Notes: generated from the letters alone by a model not told the origin. DNA of 64,000 bases from Chrysemys picta bellii (GCF_011386835.1 NC_088805.1:20270836-20334835), one strand, 5' to 3'; shown: positions 35,750 to 48,204, counted from the first letter of the stretch. Numbers and translations: made by a program.

Positions 35750-38700
35750 TGACTGCGTGAATAACAGCTCAAATAGCTCTGTGCTGCAGACACCGCAATA
35801 CACACATGGACTGACACTTCCATACTGACTGCAGTTTGGCAGGGCTAATGCAGGTTACATTTGGGACCCTCACTACCTTTCCTCTTACATTTGTGTGCGT
35901 CTCAGGAAAATGCAGGTGTATTAATAGCTGCAACTTTGAGGGCCTTTTGTTCATTTCTGGGTTTTGAAATGTTGAGGTTAATTGTTTCTTTCAGCCCATT
36001 TCTGGAGATCATGCTGCCATTTCTTCCAGGGCCTGATAGAAGCAGCTGGTTTTGGTTTGATGCTTAGTTAGGAACCAGTCCCACCTCTCTCTTCTTCCTG
36101 TGCATCACACCCACTTCCTTAGCAAGTTGTATAATTAATGCTTTCTGACAAGGGGCGATGAGGGGCTGTCTATAGAAAAATATCAATACATTTCGGAGTT
36201 ATGCTATGTCACAGCTAAGTGTTATCATTTCTTTATTATGTTACAAAGGTGGGGTAAGCATCGTTCCCCTCATTTTACAGATGGGTGGAGGAGTTTATTG
36301 GGGCATAATGGAAACATATACCTCCCTACCTACTTTTTTCACCTACTATAATATTTTGAGCCATTGGATATTATTTGATATTTTGTTCTGTGAGACGGGT
36401 ATGTGATCTTTTTTCCAACTCATCCCACATTTTGCAATTAAGTACATTTAAAATAAAAAAGATAATTGGGGGAGAATACAGAGTCATCACCTATCTCTAT
36501 AGTGACAACTCATGCAGTTATTTATATCTGTGCAAAGTGGCTGTAAAACGCCACCCGATCAGAATAGTAGCATTTTACATTCCCTTTGCATAAGTTTCAA
36601 TGCCAATGCATGGTGGGTAACACATTTTCAAGTGTGACCTCAATATTTGGGTGCCTCCGTTTTCAGTTATACCACTCAGACAGCTTGGGTTTGATTGCAG
36701 AGGTGGGGCAAACCTCTGCGGCTCCTGCTGAATTCAACTACAGCTGTGAACTTGGAAAATAGGGCTCACGGTATCTCAGGTTGGGCTCCCAAAAGTTAAG
36801 CACCCAGAATTGGAGGCTGCTTTTGAAATGTTGGCCCATAGGGTGAGGTGGTTTGACTAGGGGACTCAGAATCGATCTCCTTGGATTCTGTTTTCTGCTG
36901 TTTCACTGACTTGCCGTTTGACTGTGCGTGAGTCGTATATGTACAGCTAGAGAAATAAGTACCATGTACATTAGCCAGATTGCTTTATTCCTCTCCTAAC
37001 TTTCCACTCAGCTCATTATCAGAAATACATATAGACAGCTACTCAGGGAGGCAACTGAACAGAGGAAGCGATCTGTGTTAAAACTGGGAAGTTGAGTACC
37101 ACTCTGAAAAGGGAGTAAAACAGGTACGGAACAAGCCCTTTGGGATTTCAAGCTGAGTTTAAATGACGAGTTATCCAGGAACATAAAGAAGTATCTACTA
37201 TGCATTTTATAGCACTGAGACCTTTTGTTAGGCTACAGGCAAAAGTAGGCTATAATTTGGGACTACATGAACATACTTGATGAAGGTCTATAAAGATGAA
37301 ATACATCATTCTTCCCTTTATCTTTTTGAAGCAGTCTCCTTTTGTCCAGGGTTCCTATTTCTATATGGGATGATGTCCCCCATTTTTTTAGATTCATACA
37401 CACTTTTCTAAATCTTTTGAGGGAATAATTAAGCATATTACACAGGAAAAATAAAAAAGATTGACTAGCTCCTCATGGGCACATGCCATTACCTTCAAGG
37501 GAGCTATGCTGCTTTGCCTCAGTAGAGGATCTGGCCCTGTAAAACAAAAGTAGGACAGCAGCATGGTTTATATTGGAGTATATTGGCTTTTAGAGGCCAA
37601 CAAAATGACCAAGAAAGAAAAAGCTTTAGAAATAAGACCCTTGCTGTTCCCCCTTGACCATGACGTACCGTTGAGCCATTGGCGTGTTATGGTGACATAT
37701 GAATGTGTCACTGGTGAAATGCCAGGAAACACGAGTGAAGAATACGTTCTATTAAAATATAGTGGTGTAATATGGTATAAAACACCGAGCTATTATTCAA
37801 GGTGAAAACCCGAGAAAAACTCTTCATTTGTTTTTAGTGGGAAACAATTGAATTCAGTCTGAATGGGGTACTTAATCCAGAGCTGTCATAAATCATAGAA
37901 GGGGAGAATTAAGTTTCAATTGACTTTCTTGACCTTGAACATCAAACAAGAGCCACTTGAAAAATGGAAGCATTCTGCAATCTAAAATTCAAATACATGG
38001 CAGTCAATATGTTTACCAGGGGCTTCGGATGTTCAGGGTCCTGTGAGTGCCTAATACATTTGTGTGCAAGAGCCAGTTTTTTTGTCAAGGGAGTTAGCAG
38101 AATCAGCTGGCTGGTGCTACTGTGTTAGCTGGAAGAGACAACGTCTGAGCAGAAAATGAATGAAAAAATGATCTTACAAATTCATAAATGTTAAACTGTT
38201 CTTTGGTGTTTCCAGCTCTTATTTATCAAAATGAGAAATGGCTGGGCCTGGAACGGTTTCGGCATCATACATACATGTGCCATAGATACTTATACTCATG
38301 AGCGTATTGATATTCCATTAGACAAAGCTGTAGAGAGGTTTCTTTTTCACTTGTGGTTTTTTCGTTTGCTGTTGTATTCTTCATTTTCAGCAGGTATGGA
38401 AAGTTTGTTCCTCTTCTAATCATGTGAGTTGCTTCCCTGAAGGCAAAAATAATGGAGTGCCACAAGCTTTTTGTCTGGAAATTTTTCATACTTGTTAAAG
38501 GAACCTAGTAAATAACAGACTCTGTTTCTTTGCTCTCTCCAGTTGAGAAGTGACTAAACTTAAACTTCCTTATTTCTGAAACTGGAAAAAGGCCAGCGGC
38601 ATCTGTCCATAGAATTGTGTCATTACTGTGTGATGATATTTTTGGGGAGCACTTTTTTGGTCTGTTTTCTTTTATGGCAAGCTAGAACTTGCCCTCACAT

Positions 38701-38855
38701 TTGGAAAGTTAGAGACTGGTGTTTTATAATGTAATCTGAATGCAAAATACTTTGGAATGTCACTAATTGCTCTCATCTTTTCAGTGCTCTTGCTCTTAAT
38801 ATTGTCTTCAGTGGTTTGAATGTGTTCTCATGGCCCCCAGAGGGCTACAGCAATT
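35750..38855. other. Non-coding DNA with a few repeat fragments
   Basis: A possible MIR-like piece lies at 36225-36290 (cctcattttacagatggg). A 'gcagttatttatatctgtgc' repeat lies at about 36510-36590. No gene is supported. Confidence 0.4.
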
Positions 38856-38861
38856 TCTTTA

Positions 38862-38980
38862 TTAGTAGTATTAGTAATGTGGTGATGCCTAGGAACCCCA
38901 ATCACAGATTGTACTAGGCCCTGTGTAAGCATGTAACAAATGGGTGGTCCTTGCCCTGATTTGCTTACAATCTAGATCAG
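38862..38980 (+). repeat. Ancient dispersed repeat ('ctaggccctgtgtaagca' type)
   Basis: The order 'cctaggaaccccaatcacag', 'ttgtactaggccctg', 'ggtccttgccctgatttgct', 'tacaatcta' matches the copy at 50553-50700. Confidence 0.55.
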
Positions 38981-38984
38981 TTCT

Positions 38985-39750
38985 TCCAGTTTATTTTCTA
39001 TCCATCTGTGTAAACTTAATCAAGGGCTAATTTAATTGGTTCCTCCTTGTGTGAAATGATTGGGGCATCTCTCCATTTTGGTATGAAGACTGGGGAAGTT
39101 CACCTCAGGAGCTAATCTCCGAGGGCCAGATCCTTAGCTGCTGGAAATTGGCAGGACTCCTTTGCTTCAGTGGTGGCAGAATTGGACCCTGGGTGTGAAA
39201 ACAAGTGCTGGAGGCATTTTAAAGACGTGAGTTTGGGGAGCTATTGGTAACTATCAATATTCATCAAACTGACTGAAAAAAGGTGGAGCAAAAAATTTTA
39301 AAACTGAGGAAAAGAAATAAAAAGCACTCAATGAAAGGAAAAAATATTGTTTTTTAATTGGGTGTGCATTTTGTCTGTAATTCCCTTTCCTAATTCACCA
39401 TAAAAAGAGCAACAGGTGTGTATAATGTCTTCTCAAGAACATCAGCAGATTTCCCTTAACATACCTGGGTATATCTGTCTGACAGTTGTTCACTGTTGTC
39501 CTGGCTAATTATCAGTTAGACCATGGCTAGTAGGTGAGGAAGGAGACTTGTGGAACAACTAGTTCTTCCTGCTGCCTTAGGACTCAATGCAAAGCTCTCT
39601 GAAATCAATGTAAAGATTCCCATTAATGTCAGTGGGCTTTTGGCTCAGGCCCCTAAGCCTGGATTGTACTGTACCCTAGCCTATTGTAGGTTTTCATGTG
39701 GGCGGGAGGAAAGGCAAGCTGTCCCTTTCTTCTCTCACTTTTCTTGGAAC
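38985..39750. other. Non-coding DNA, nothing firmly recognised
   Basis: A palindromic-repeat fragment ('gggccagatccttagctgct') lies at about 39122-39195. No gene is supported. Confidence 0.4.
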
Positions 39751-39754
39751 TTTA

Positions 39755-41350
39755 AGGGCTTGTCTGCACTACAAAATTAAGTTGACTTTATCTAATTTGA
39801 CCCCGAGCCCCCAAATTAATGTAGTCGATAGTGCATGGCCACCTCATGCTCATTGTCTCGATGGAGTGTGTCCTCACTAGCAGCGCCTGCATCAATGCAC
39901 AAAGCAGTGCATTGTGGGTAGCTATCCCAAAGTACAACTTGCCACAGTGGTGTTTTGGGAAGTTTGTGCAATGCCTCATGGGACCAAAACATGGTCACAG
40001 GGAAGAATGGGAACATTGTGTTGGCATTCCGTGATGCACTGTGCTCCCTCCATCACATCAACGGCATACAACCCAATGGTTTTCGCGCCTTAAAGCCGCC
40101 ATGCGTACACCATACCCCTAGAAGCATGGCGCCTGCTCAGCTGTGCACTCTTGCTATGAGCATCTCAAACATCTCACACCTCCTCCAGTATTTCCAGAGC
40201 CAAAGTAGGGTCCGCCGCGTGGAATATAACGATGTCCTGCAAGCAGCCCTCCTGCAAGCCATTGAAAAAAACAATTCACAATTGCTGATGGCAGTCACAG
40301 AGCAGCTTAACTCTGTTGAGAACCGTTTCTGGTCCCATGAAACAAGTACTGACTGGTGGGACTGCATCGTTTTGCAGGTATGGGATGATGAGCAGTGGCT
40401 GCAGAACTTTCGAATGTGGAAGACCACCTTCCAGGAACTTTGTGCTGTGCTTTCCCCTACCCTGCAGTTCAGCAACACAAAAATGAGAGCTGCTCTGACT
40501 GTGGCGAAGCGAGTGGCGATTGTGTGTGGAAGCTTCCAATGCCAGACAGTTACCGGTCAGTGGGGACTCAGTTTGGAGTAGTTAAATCACCGTTGGAGCT
40601 GCTATGCTCCAAGTGCGCAGGGCTATTAATCGACTCCGGCTATGAAGGGGGAAATGTGCAGGACATAATGGATAGTTTTGCCGCAATGGGGTTCCTAATT
40701 GTGGTGGGGTGATAGATGGCACGCATATCTCCATCTTGGCACCAGACCACCTTGCCTAAAAAGAGTACATAAACCGAAAGGGATACTTTTCAATAGTGTT
40801 GCGAGTGCTGGTGAATCACAGGGGGAATTTCACTGACATCACCGTAGGATAGTCGGGAAAGGTTCATGACGCGCCATCTTTAGGAACTTGGGTCTGTTCA
40901 AAAAGCTGCACTCACGGACTTTTTTTCCAGACCACAGAATTAACATTGACGACGTTGAGATGCCTATAGTTATCCGGGTGGACCCAGCCTACCCCTTGCT
41001 TCCATGGCTCATGCAGCCACACACCAGCCATCTGGACAGCAGTAAGGAACGGTTCAACTATAGGCTCAGCAAGTGCAGAATGGTGGTTGAATGTGCCTTT
41101 GGTCATTTTAAAGGGTGCTGGAGAAGTCTACTAACAAGGTTGGACCTTAGTGAGGAGAACATCCCCATGGTTATAGGTGCCTGCTTTGTGCTCCATAATA
41201 TCTGTGGGAAAAAAGGGGAGAAATGATCTACAGGGATGGGCAGTTGAAACAGATCACATGGCTGCCATTTTTGGGCAGCCAGACACCAGGGCAATAAGAA
41301 GAGCACAGCAAGGGGCGCTGCATATCCGTGAGACTTTGAAAAGCCGTTTC
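39755..41350 (+). mobile_element. PIF/Harbinger DNA transposon relic
   Basis: The left terminus agggcttgtctgcactacaa follows a TTA target site (39752-39754), as in PIF/Harbinger elements. A broken transposase reading frame follows. I could not find an inverted right terminus up to 41600, so the right end given is approximate and the 3' end is probably truncated or replaced. Confidence 0.8.
39955..41226 (+). pseudogene. Harbinger DDE transposase pseudogene
   Basis: The product would have been the nuclease that cuts and inserts Harbinger DNA. The N-terminal part (frame of 39955-40578) contains WDDEQWLQNFRMWKTTFQEL, typical of the family's start. The frame then shifts (40395-40712) and shifts again. 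The first catalytic Asp lies in IDGTHI at 40712-40729. The second lies in VDPAYPLLPWL (Asp codon 40981-40983). The Glu lies in VVECAFG (codon 41089-41091), followed by the usual C-terminal VLHNIC. All three catalytic residues can be read, but in two different frames with stops between, so it is dead. HARBI1, the domesticated host relative, is excluded by the decay and the adjoining terminal repeat. Confidence 0.85.
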
Positions 41351-42170
41351 AATAATGAATCACAGTAATGTGAGCTGCTTGTCTGCATTGTGCTTTCCCA
41401 AACCTTCACCTGGCTTGTATCACTGTCCGTGTAAAGCCAACCCCCGGCCCAAGCCCACTGCTTCTACTCAATGGTGGTTGTGTGTGCACATATGCACTCT
41501 TAATCTAAGAACACAGAACAACTTTCCAAAAACATCTATTCATCCATCCTAACTCTTTACAGCACATTTAGATGGATACATGACCAGCTGCACAAAGGAG
41601 GAAAAGGAGCTGTTGAAATAGGCATATTACTCAGAAAGAATCTGTTGTGTAATATTTTAAAATAATTTCTCTACCTGCAATGACCGTGGCACGTGTTTAT
41701 CTGGGTAGTCTCATCATTCCCGCATAACAGTATCTAACTCAATGCTTTGTAAACTCTTTTGAGCTACCAGTGGGCCAGTATAAATTGGCACACTGCCACT
41801 GATGTAAATGTATTTACATCAGCTGAGGATCCGACCCATCTTGTGCATGCTTTGAAAGGTGCTTCCCTAAAATGAAATCTATTTACTCAGGAAGATCAGA
41901 CTCAGTACTGTTTATTCAATTTTCATGCATAAATTTACATTGATGTTGTGTACAATTAATGGCAATTAACTGAATTTACACTTCCACTGCAGAGGATTGT
42001 CGCAGCACTAAATCTCTTCCTTCTCTCTAGCTTTTCCAATTATGGTAGCATTGTAATGTTTAATGGCAATCTTCAGTTCACTTATTTTTAGAGTAAGACG
42101 TTTAAAAGTGGTCTATTGTATTGTTTTAAGCCTGCCACAGGGTAAATACTATTGTGAAAATTATCTTCTT
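41351..42170. other. Non-coding DNA with one palindromic repeat
   Basis: The segment 41767-41840 (from 'ccagtataaattggcacac' to 'catcagctgaggatccgacc') is a palindromic-repeat copy. Nothing else is supported. Confidence 0.45.
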
Positions 42171-42177
42171 TCTTATC

Positions 42178-42300
42178 GCTAATATTTTATTACTAGCATT
42201 TGTATTATGGGAGAGGGCCCGAGCCAAGATCAGAGCATCGTTGTGCTAGGTGCTGTGCACATCTTGCTGATAAAATGTTAAGGAAATTGTTGGTGGGGAG
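42178..42300 (+). repeat. Ancient dispersed repeat ('tgctaggtgctgtgcaca' type)
   Basis: The order 'tttgtattatgggagagggc', 'ccaagatcagagcatcgttg', 'tgctaggtgctgtgcaca' matches the family at 50553. Confidence 0.5.
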
Positions 42301-42304
42301 AAAA

Positions 42305-44085
42305 AGAAACTGAGTGAAATGGAGTTTAGGATGACTAAAAAGACGACATGAAATAAGCAGCCAGCACCAACCCTGTAGCAATCTGTGGCCCAATCCAGCT
42401 CCTATGGAAGGCAATGGTAAGACTCCTATTCACCTCAGTGGGTGTTGGATCAGTCTCCTACAGTATAATTTAACTTTCCATTTGCTAATGGAAGCATTTT
42501 TCGTCTTGTTTAGTAATCCAGTGTACATAACTAGATATGTAGCATCTTAGTTTAGCAATAGCTAGAACCTGAAGGCTCACAAAACACTTTTCTAAACATG
42601 GCAATCAATTCACTTATCGCTAAAATGTGGCCACCTCTGGTGCAGAACAGAGATCACAGCAACAGTGTGCAAGGGTTTAGGACAAGTGAAGACTACCACA
42701 TCTAACTTACACTGCAAAGCACATGGGGATAAGTGGAAGCTAATTACCCATATTGGAAATTGGCTTGGGAACCAGGGCTAACCCCCCCCTATTTTGCATA
42801 ATGTGCCACAGGATCTTAAATGGGTGCTATTGGTCATGACCATGTTTTTATAACACACCTGAAAGAGGGTGCCTCCAGCAGCGTGGTGCTTCTTGCATCA
42901 CACTGATTCAGTACTGGCTCACCGGGGAGAATGCCACATGGTGAATCATCCACTTCACTTTTTTGTAACGCCTAAGAGCTTTCCCATGCAAGTACGGACT
43001 ACACCCAATCCTGCTTAGTTGTTAAGATCTGACAAGATGACAGTCCCGGATGTTATGTCTGCAGACAAATCAAAGATTGACTTGAATTTATTGTATTCAC
43101 TTACTTTTATCCGGTACCAACTACTCTATATCCAATCTACTTTAGACTCTATTGCAGAGTCCATTAGAGTCCTCTATATTAAGCCGGCCACCTCTAGCTC
43201 TACCCTGCCCTATTCCAGTTCATACTATGGTTTCTCTTACTTATATACAAAGAGTCATGCTATTTCATGTGACAGACAATTACTGTTTCAAGCAAATTCC
43301 CCTAACCTTTCGTCAAAAGTTGAGTAACCTTAGTCTATCAGCCAAGTTTTCCTTTAGCATTTATTCTGGCAAGGTACCTTATTAATTGTATTGAGCAATG
43401 CATACTAACAAGCAGTAATGCTTGCCTCTTGTAGTGTTCCATTTGTTAAATAGCAGTTGAAATCCTCTGTTTTAAATAAATGTCGAGTTGGTCAAAAGAC
43501 TTACAATGACAGTCTTGAAAACCTGTTAACCATGAAACAGGTATGGGGCCTGATTCTGCGCTGTCCTACACCGGGGTCAATCAGAAGTAACTCCACTGAA
43601 TTCAGCTTAAATGTGAGTGAGAGAGCAGATTCAGACACACAAGTAGAGCAGCTGCCATTCTAGCTTTCTGACATGGAGGGGCCAGTCTAAGAATGGAAAG
43701 GTGGTTCAGATTCCATGGCCATTCAGTCCTTGACTTCTGTTCTGAGACTGCTAACATCAGCCCCCATTGTGACTCGGGACTGAGACTACCACCTCGTTCC
43801 ACATAGGCCATCTATTAACAGGGACTGTCTGTATCATCTTTGAAGAGGACACTCTACCACCAACCCAAAGGATAAAGTGACCAGCACTAAAAACCCCATA
43901 ACTCATCACTTGCAACCTGCCAGATGTAAAACACCCAGGGCCATATGCTGACCTCTGGCCTGTGTAAATCAGGAATAACTCAACTGAAGTTAATAGAGTT
44001 ATGTTGCTGTAAAACAGGTGCGAGAGTACTATCAGGCACACATAAAACATGTTTGATAAGAAACTCCCACTATTAGGTGGGAAAT
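42305..44085. other. Non-coding DNA with palindromic repeats
   Basis: Copies of palindromic repeats lie at about 43545-43620 and 43940-44032. No gene is supported, and the 102-codon frame at 43019-43327 has no motif. Confidence 0.4.
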
Positions 44086-44111
44086 ATAGGCCTGATTCTT
44101 CATTGCCTGTG

Positions 44112-44797
44112 TGTAGCGGGGTGGTTACCCCGCTCCTGCCCTGAAGGAGTTAAAAGCAGCCCTGGGGAAGGCTGTGGCTAGGAGAAAGCAGCTACTAAGC
44201 TGATTGGGGAAGCAGCCGCAGCTGGGCCACGCCCCAATCAGGCCACAGACGGCCTTATAAAAGGGCTGGGGCCAGAAGCCAGAGATAGAGACTCTCTCTA
44301 ACTTTGAGAGGGAGGGACCTGACTGCAGAGAGCTGAGAGAAGGTACCTGGAGTAGAGCAGGGCTGGGGGAAGGCCAACGGAGCTGGGGAGCTCCGGCCTG
44401 GAAACCCCCCAGGCTGCGGCCTAGTGGAAGGCCAATTAGGTATGGAGGTTGCAGGGGGCAGCCCATGGGTAGGCAGAGGCAGCAGGTCCAAACCCCCCCT
44501 TGCCTATGATGAGTGGCTTTTAAACTGCAGTTTGCCCCAGTGAGCGGGGGCTAGATGGTGACTGGCAGTAGCCCATGACTGAGGCAAGGTGGGGATAGAG
44601 GGTTGGGGGGTCCCCTGGGTGGGGAGACTCTGAGACTATGGGGGTATTGCCAGGGGGCAGCACCCCAAAAACAAGGGGACATGGGGGCCAGCAGCAGCGG
44701 GACACCGGCCTGCAGAGGGTGCTCCAGAGTCTGGAAATGCTAATTCTTTGAGATGACCAGCAGGAGGCACAGCAGGGGTGAGTCCCACACCATGACA
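44112..44797 (+). mobile_element. Solo LTR (686 bp) with TATA box
   Basis: The unit starts TGTAGCGGGG and ends CCATGACA, i.e. TG...CA termini. It is flanked by ctgtg (44107-44111) and ctgcg (44798-44802), a 5-bp duplication with one change. TATAAAAG at 44256-44263 is a good promoter box, with a GC-rich transcribed part downstream. No internal gag/pol lies on either side, so it is a recombination-derived solo LTR. The family (gypsy-type or retroviral) cannot be told from the LTR alone. Orientation is taken from the TATA box. Confidence 0.7.
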
Positions 44798-44957
44798 CTG
44801 CGCCTCATGTAGTCACTGACACCATTGCACAGTTGGCGTAAAATGTTAGTTCCCTTGGTTGAAATGACTGTACAGCTCATCACCTTTAAACATATTGTAC
44901 ATGCAATACACAGTAACATATGTGAATGAAAATTACTTATATATTAGGTAAAACCTT

Positions 44958-44980
44958 GGCCCATTGAAGTCAATGGGACC
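44958..44980. repeat. Short palindrome of the 'cattgaagtcaatg' class
   Basis: The sequence cccattgaagtcaatggg (44960-44977) has perfect 8-bp arms with a 2-bp centre. It is the shared centre of several dispersed palindromic repeats. Confidence 0.7.
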
Positions 44981-45384
44981 AGGGTTTCACCCATTGTGTT
45001 TTTCCAGGAGAGCAGTGAGAGCTTTGGAAAAACTCAGTAGGTAAGAAATATTTTTCTCTTAAAATAAATAAATAAACTTCTCAACTTTCTAGCCCAGAGC
45101 AATATTAATTAAAGAGGGAAAGAGGCTCAATCTATGTGTTCACCAGAGGATTAATAAATAAGAGAGAGCTTTCCTAACCACTAAAGCTAAAGGGGTTTTA
45201 AGATATTTGTGTACTGTATGCCTACATATGCTCACTATATAGGCACAATTTACTCACTTTGTCCTCCTTGTGGTGTCAGCTCACAGCTTGGTTAATTTTT
45301 CATCCTTTATGATTTTTAAGATATGCGTGCTCCTTGCTTACCTCTCTCCTAAATGACATAGGTGCAAATCCTGCCTCTTCTTCC

Positions 45385-45545
45385 ATAGTCACAATGTGTA
45401 CATACAACTCTCCCCATTTTGCTGATGGAGATATTGACGACCAGGGAAGTTAAATGACTTGCAGCAAGTGACGCATTATATCAGTGGCAAATGCAAAAGT
45501 TTAGATAGCAAGACTTCTGAATCCCAGTCTTATGCCTTAGGCCTC
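45385..45545 (-). repeat. MIR-like SINE
   Basis: The stretch 'ctccccattttgctgatgg', 'ccagggaagttaaatgactt' and 'cttctgaatcccagtcttat' is the reverse complement of MIR. Confidence 0.6.
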
Positions 45546-45674
45546 CCTGCACCATACCCTGTTAATTGTGTTGAAGATGCAATGTACCCTGTTCAGTATG
45601 TGTCTATGTGCTATTGCCACAGTTTTATGAAGCCCTTAACACACTCTATGGTCCACAGTCTTCTGGGAGCTTTC

Positions 45675-47625
45675 CCCTCATGAACTCTGATGGTACTGTG
45701 CTCCTTACAGGGAAGACGCAGATTCTCCAGAGATGGGCTGAATACTTTGAAGCAATTCTCAATCGCCTCTCAGTCATCAATTGACAAGATGCCCCAGGTT
45801 GCAGTCAATGACTCCATGGATGCTTCACCAGAAGAGGACGAAGTGAAGAAAGCTATCAATCAGCTGTCAAGTGGCAAAGCCCCAGGGTCAGATGCCATAC
45901 CAGCAGAGGTGTACAAAGTCGATGGACCCGTGCTGCTATGGAAACTCACTGAGCTGTTTCAGTCCTTCTGGAAGCAGGGAACCATTCCACAAGAATTTAG
46001 AGACGCGTCCATCTTGCACCTCTATAAGAGGAAGGGCAATCGCCAGGTATGCGACAATCACCGTGGAATCTCGCTGCTTTCTACAGCAAGGAGAGTTCTT
46101 GTATGGGTTCTGTTGAACCGATTGATCACTCACCTGGAGAAGGGCTTACCGCCAGAATCACAGTGTGGCTTCCGCAAGGGACGTGGGACTATTGACATGA
46201 TCTTTACTGTGCGTCAGCTACAGGAGAAATGTCAAGAGCAGAATCGTGAACTCTACACAACTTTTGTGGACCTCACGAAAGCATTTGACTCTGTCAGTCG
46301 CCAGGGCCTGTGAAGGATCATATCGAAATTTTGGCTGTCCAGACAGATTTATACGAATAGTACGTCGATTTCGTCACGGTATAATGGCTCGTGTCCTGGA
46401 TGACGGTGAAACATCTGAGGCCTTCCCACTCACTAACGGCGTCAAGCAAGGGTGTGTTTTAGCACCCACTTTGTTCAGCATGATATTCTCTGCCACTTTG
46501 ACTGATGCCTTTCAACACTGCACTGAAGGAGTAGGCCTGAAGTATAGAACTGACAGGAAACTATTTAATCTGAGGTGACTGCATGCAATCACCAAGGTGA
46601 AGGAAACTGTACTTCGAGACTCTCTTTGCTGATGATTGTGCTCTGAATGCTAGTACAGAGCCAGAAATGCAAGCCAGTATGGACAAGTTTTCAACTGCAT
46701 GCAACAACTTCGGTCTCACCATTAACATCAAGAAGACTGAGGTCATGCACCAGCCAGCTCCCCACGCTTCGTACTCAGAACCGTCCATCACTGCAAATGG
46801 ACAGAGACTTCAGACAGTGGACCACTTCACGTACCTGGGCAGTACCCTTTCCTGAGCAGTGTCAATCGATGATGAAGTAAACTGCAGAATTGCTAAAGCC
46901 AGCTCTGCATTTGGCCAATTGCGCTCCAATATTTGGGAACATCGAGGGATCAGTCTACCAACGAAGCTGAAGGTCTACCAAGCAGTGGTGCTTCCAACTC
47001 TGCTGTACACCTGCGAGACGTGGACTGTCTATCGGAGTCATGCACGAAGGCTCAATCACTTCCACATTTCCTGTCTGCGAAAGCTTCTAAAAATCAGATG
47101 GCAGGACAAAGTGACCGATACTGATGTCCTTACTAGAGCCAGTCTGCCGTCAGTTCACACATTGCTGATGAGAGCCCAGACCAGGTGGGCCGGATATGTT
47201 GTGAGAATGTCAGATGAACGCATTCCTAAACAGCTCTTCTACGGAGAACTCACTCAGGGAAAGCGTTCCCATGGAGGACAAAAGAAGCGGTTCAAGGACA
47301 CGCTGAAGACCTCTTTGAAGTCCTTCGAGATCAACACCGCCACATGGGAAACCTTCGCATTGAACCGTTCAGCATGGCACAGCCTCATTCACTCAGGCAG
47401 TAATGCCTCTGTGGCGAGGCGTATTGCTGCGGCTGAAAAAAAGTGTGAGCTGCGCAAGTCCAGAGCTGCTTGTACACCATCGACAGTGCCAATATATGTA
47501 TGCCCGACGTGTGACAGGATGTTCCACGCCTGAATCGGACTGATCAGTCATCTTCAGACGCACAGAACCCGGTCATCGAAAGAATGAGTTGTCGAGGTCT
47601 TCATTGATAACGATGGATGAACATC
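45675..47625 (+). mobile_element. Non-LTR retrotransposon, 5'-truncated, with C-terminal C2H2 zinc finger
   Basis: About 650 codons of a LINE polyprotein can be followed through three frames. The left edge lies just before 45690 (NSDGTVLLTGKTQILQRW), inside the linker ahead of the reverse transcriptase, so the endonuclease is missing. The 3' boundary is approximate, after the degenerate 'gataacgatggatgaacatc'. The clade is uncertain: the FADD box and terminal finger suggest an RTE/RTE-X-like element, but phylogeny is needed. Confidence 0.8.
45690..47580 (+). pseudogene. LINE reverse transcriptase pseudogene
   Basis: RT blocks in order: SSGKAPGSDAIPAEVYK (45870s), HRGISLLSTARRV (46060s), SQCGFRKGRGTIDMIF and FVDLTKAFDSVSR. 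After a TGA and a frame change come NGVKQGCVLAPTLFSMIF and the catalytic FADD at 46625-46636. Thumb and C-terminal parts follow (YLGSTLS; then 46859-47533). Breaks: TGA at 46312-46314, frame changes near 46320 and 46580, TGA after YLGSTLS, and TGA inside the terminal finger. The finger is C-x2-C-x12-H-x3-H (47500-47565); the stop falls at a position occupied by Arg in the minus-strand copy at 14498. Decay by point substitution dominates over indels. It is not expressed as a working enzyme. Confidence 0.85.
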
Positions 47626-47694
47626 ATGTGCTCTTACCAGGAATAGCATTAGCACTGAAATAAGAGATTGCACGAGAGTGTAGGGTGATAGGTT

Positions 47695-48000
47695 TTACTG
47701 GTATGAAGTTGATTTGATCACATTGCTCAGGAGTGGGACATTCATGTCATCCCAAACAAGTGCCCATAAAACCTTTAGAGTGCTCCCAAGTATGTCTTCT
47801 GCATGTGCCTTACACGCTTTAAAGGTTTCTTCTACCTGCATAGAGGTTATTGGTTCAAGTAGTAATTCCTCATTTGAGTTTGGTAATATTGCTGGAAACT
47901 GTACTACTTCTACAAGTGGGAGGAACTTTTTAAGTGTGCCCATTGTGTTTTGTAGGTCAACTGTGTCAGAGATGGTGTAGTGCCTGGTGATTTATTTCTG
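47695..48000. other. Unassigned segment with an 82-codon minus-strand frame
   Basis: The minus-strand frame 47695-47943 contains LLEPITSMQVEETFKACKAH, faintly like the 'EEV..AI..lk..KApG' linker of LINE polyproteins. The match is too weak to name, and the surroundings show no other domain. Confidence 0.25.
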
Positions 48001-48204
48001 AGTTCTGCAAATACTTTCATATGTGCTCCACCTTTACTGTGCAAGTAGTGCTATTCAAGTCAGAGGGACTAATTGCATGCTTAATGTTAAATATGTATAA
48101 GTGTTTGTTTGCAGGATCAGGGGCTACGTCATTGGTACTGCAGCCATTTCAAATTCACAAATAATAAATCAATACACAACTGAAAGAGAGAGAGCACTAG
48201 CATC

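Noticed and set aside
39955..41226. HARBI1-like host gene
   Set aside because: Two frame changes, stops between catalytic residues, and an adjoining terminal repeat with TTA target site mark it as a transposon relic.
47695..47943. Minus-strand LINE linker (LLEPITSMQVEETFK...)
   Set aside because: Similarity to the linker before the RT is too weak and no RT block follows. It is left as unassigned.
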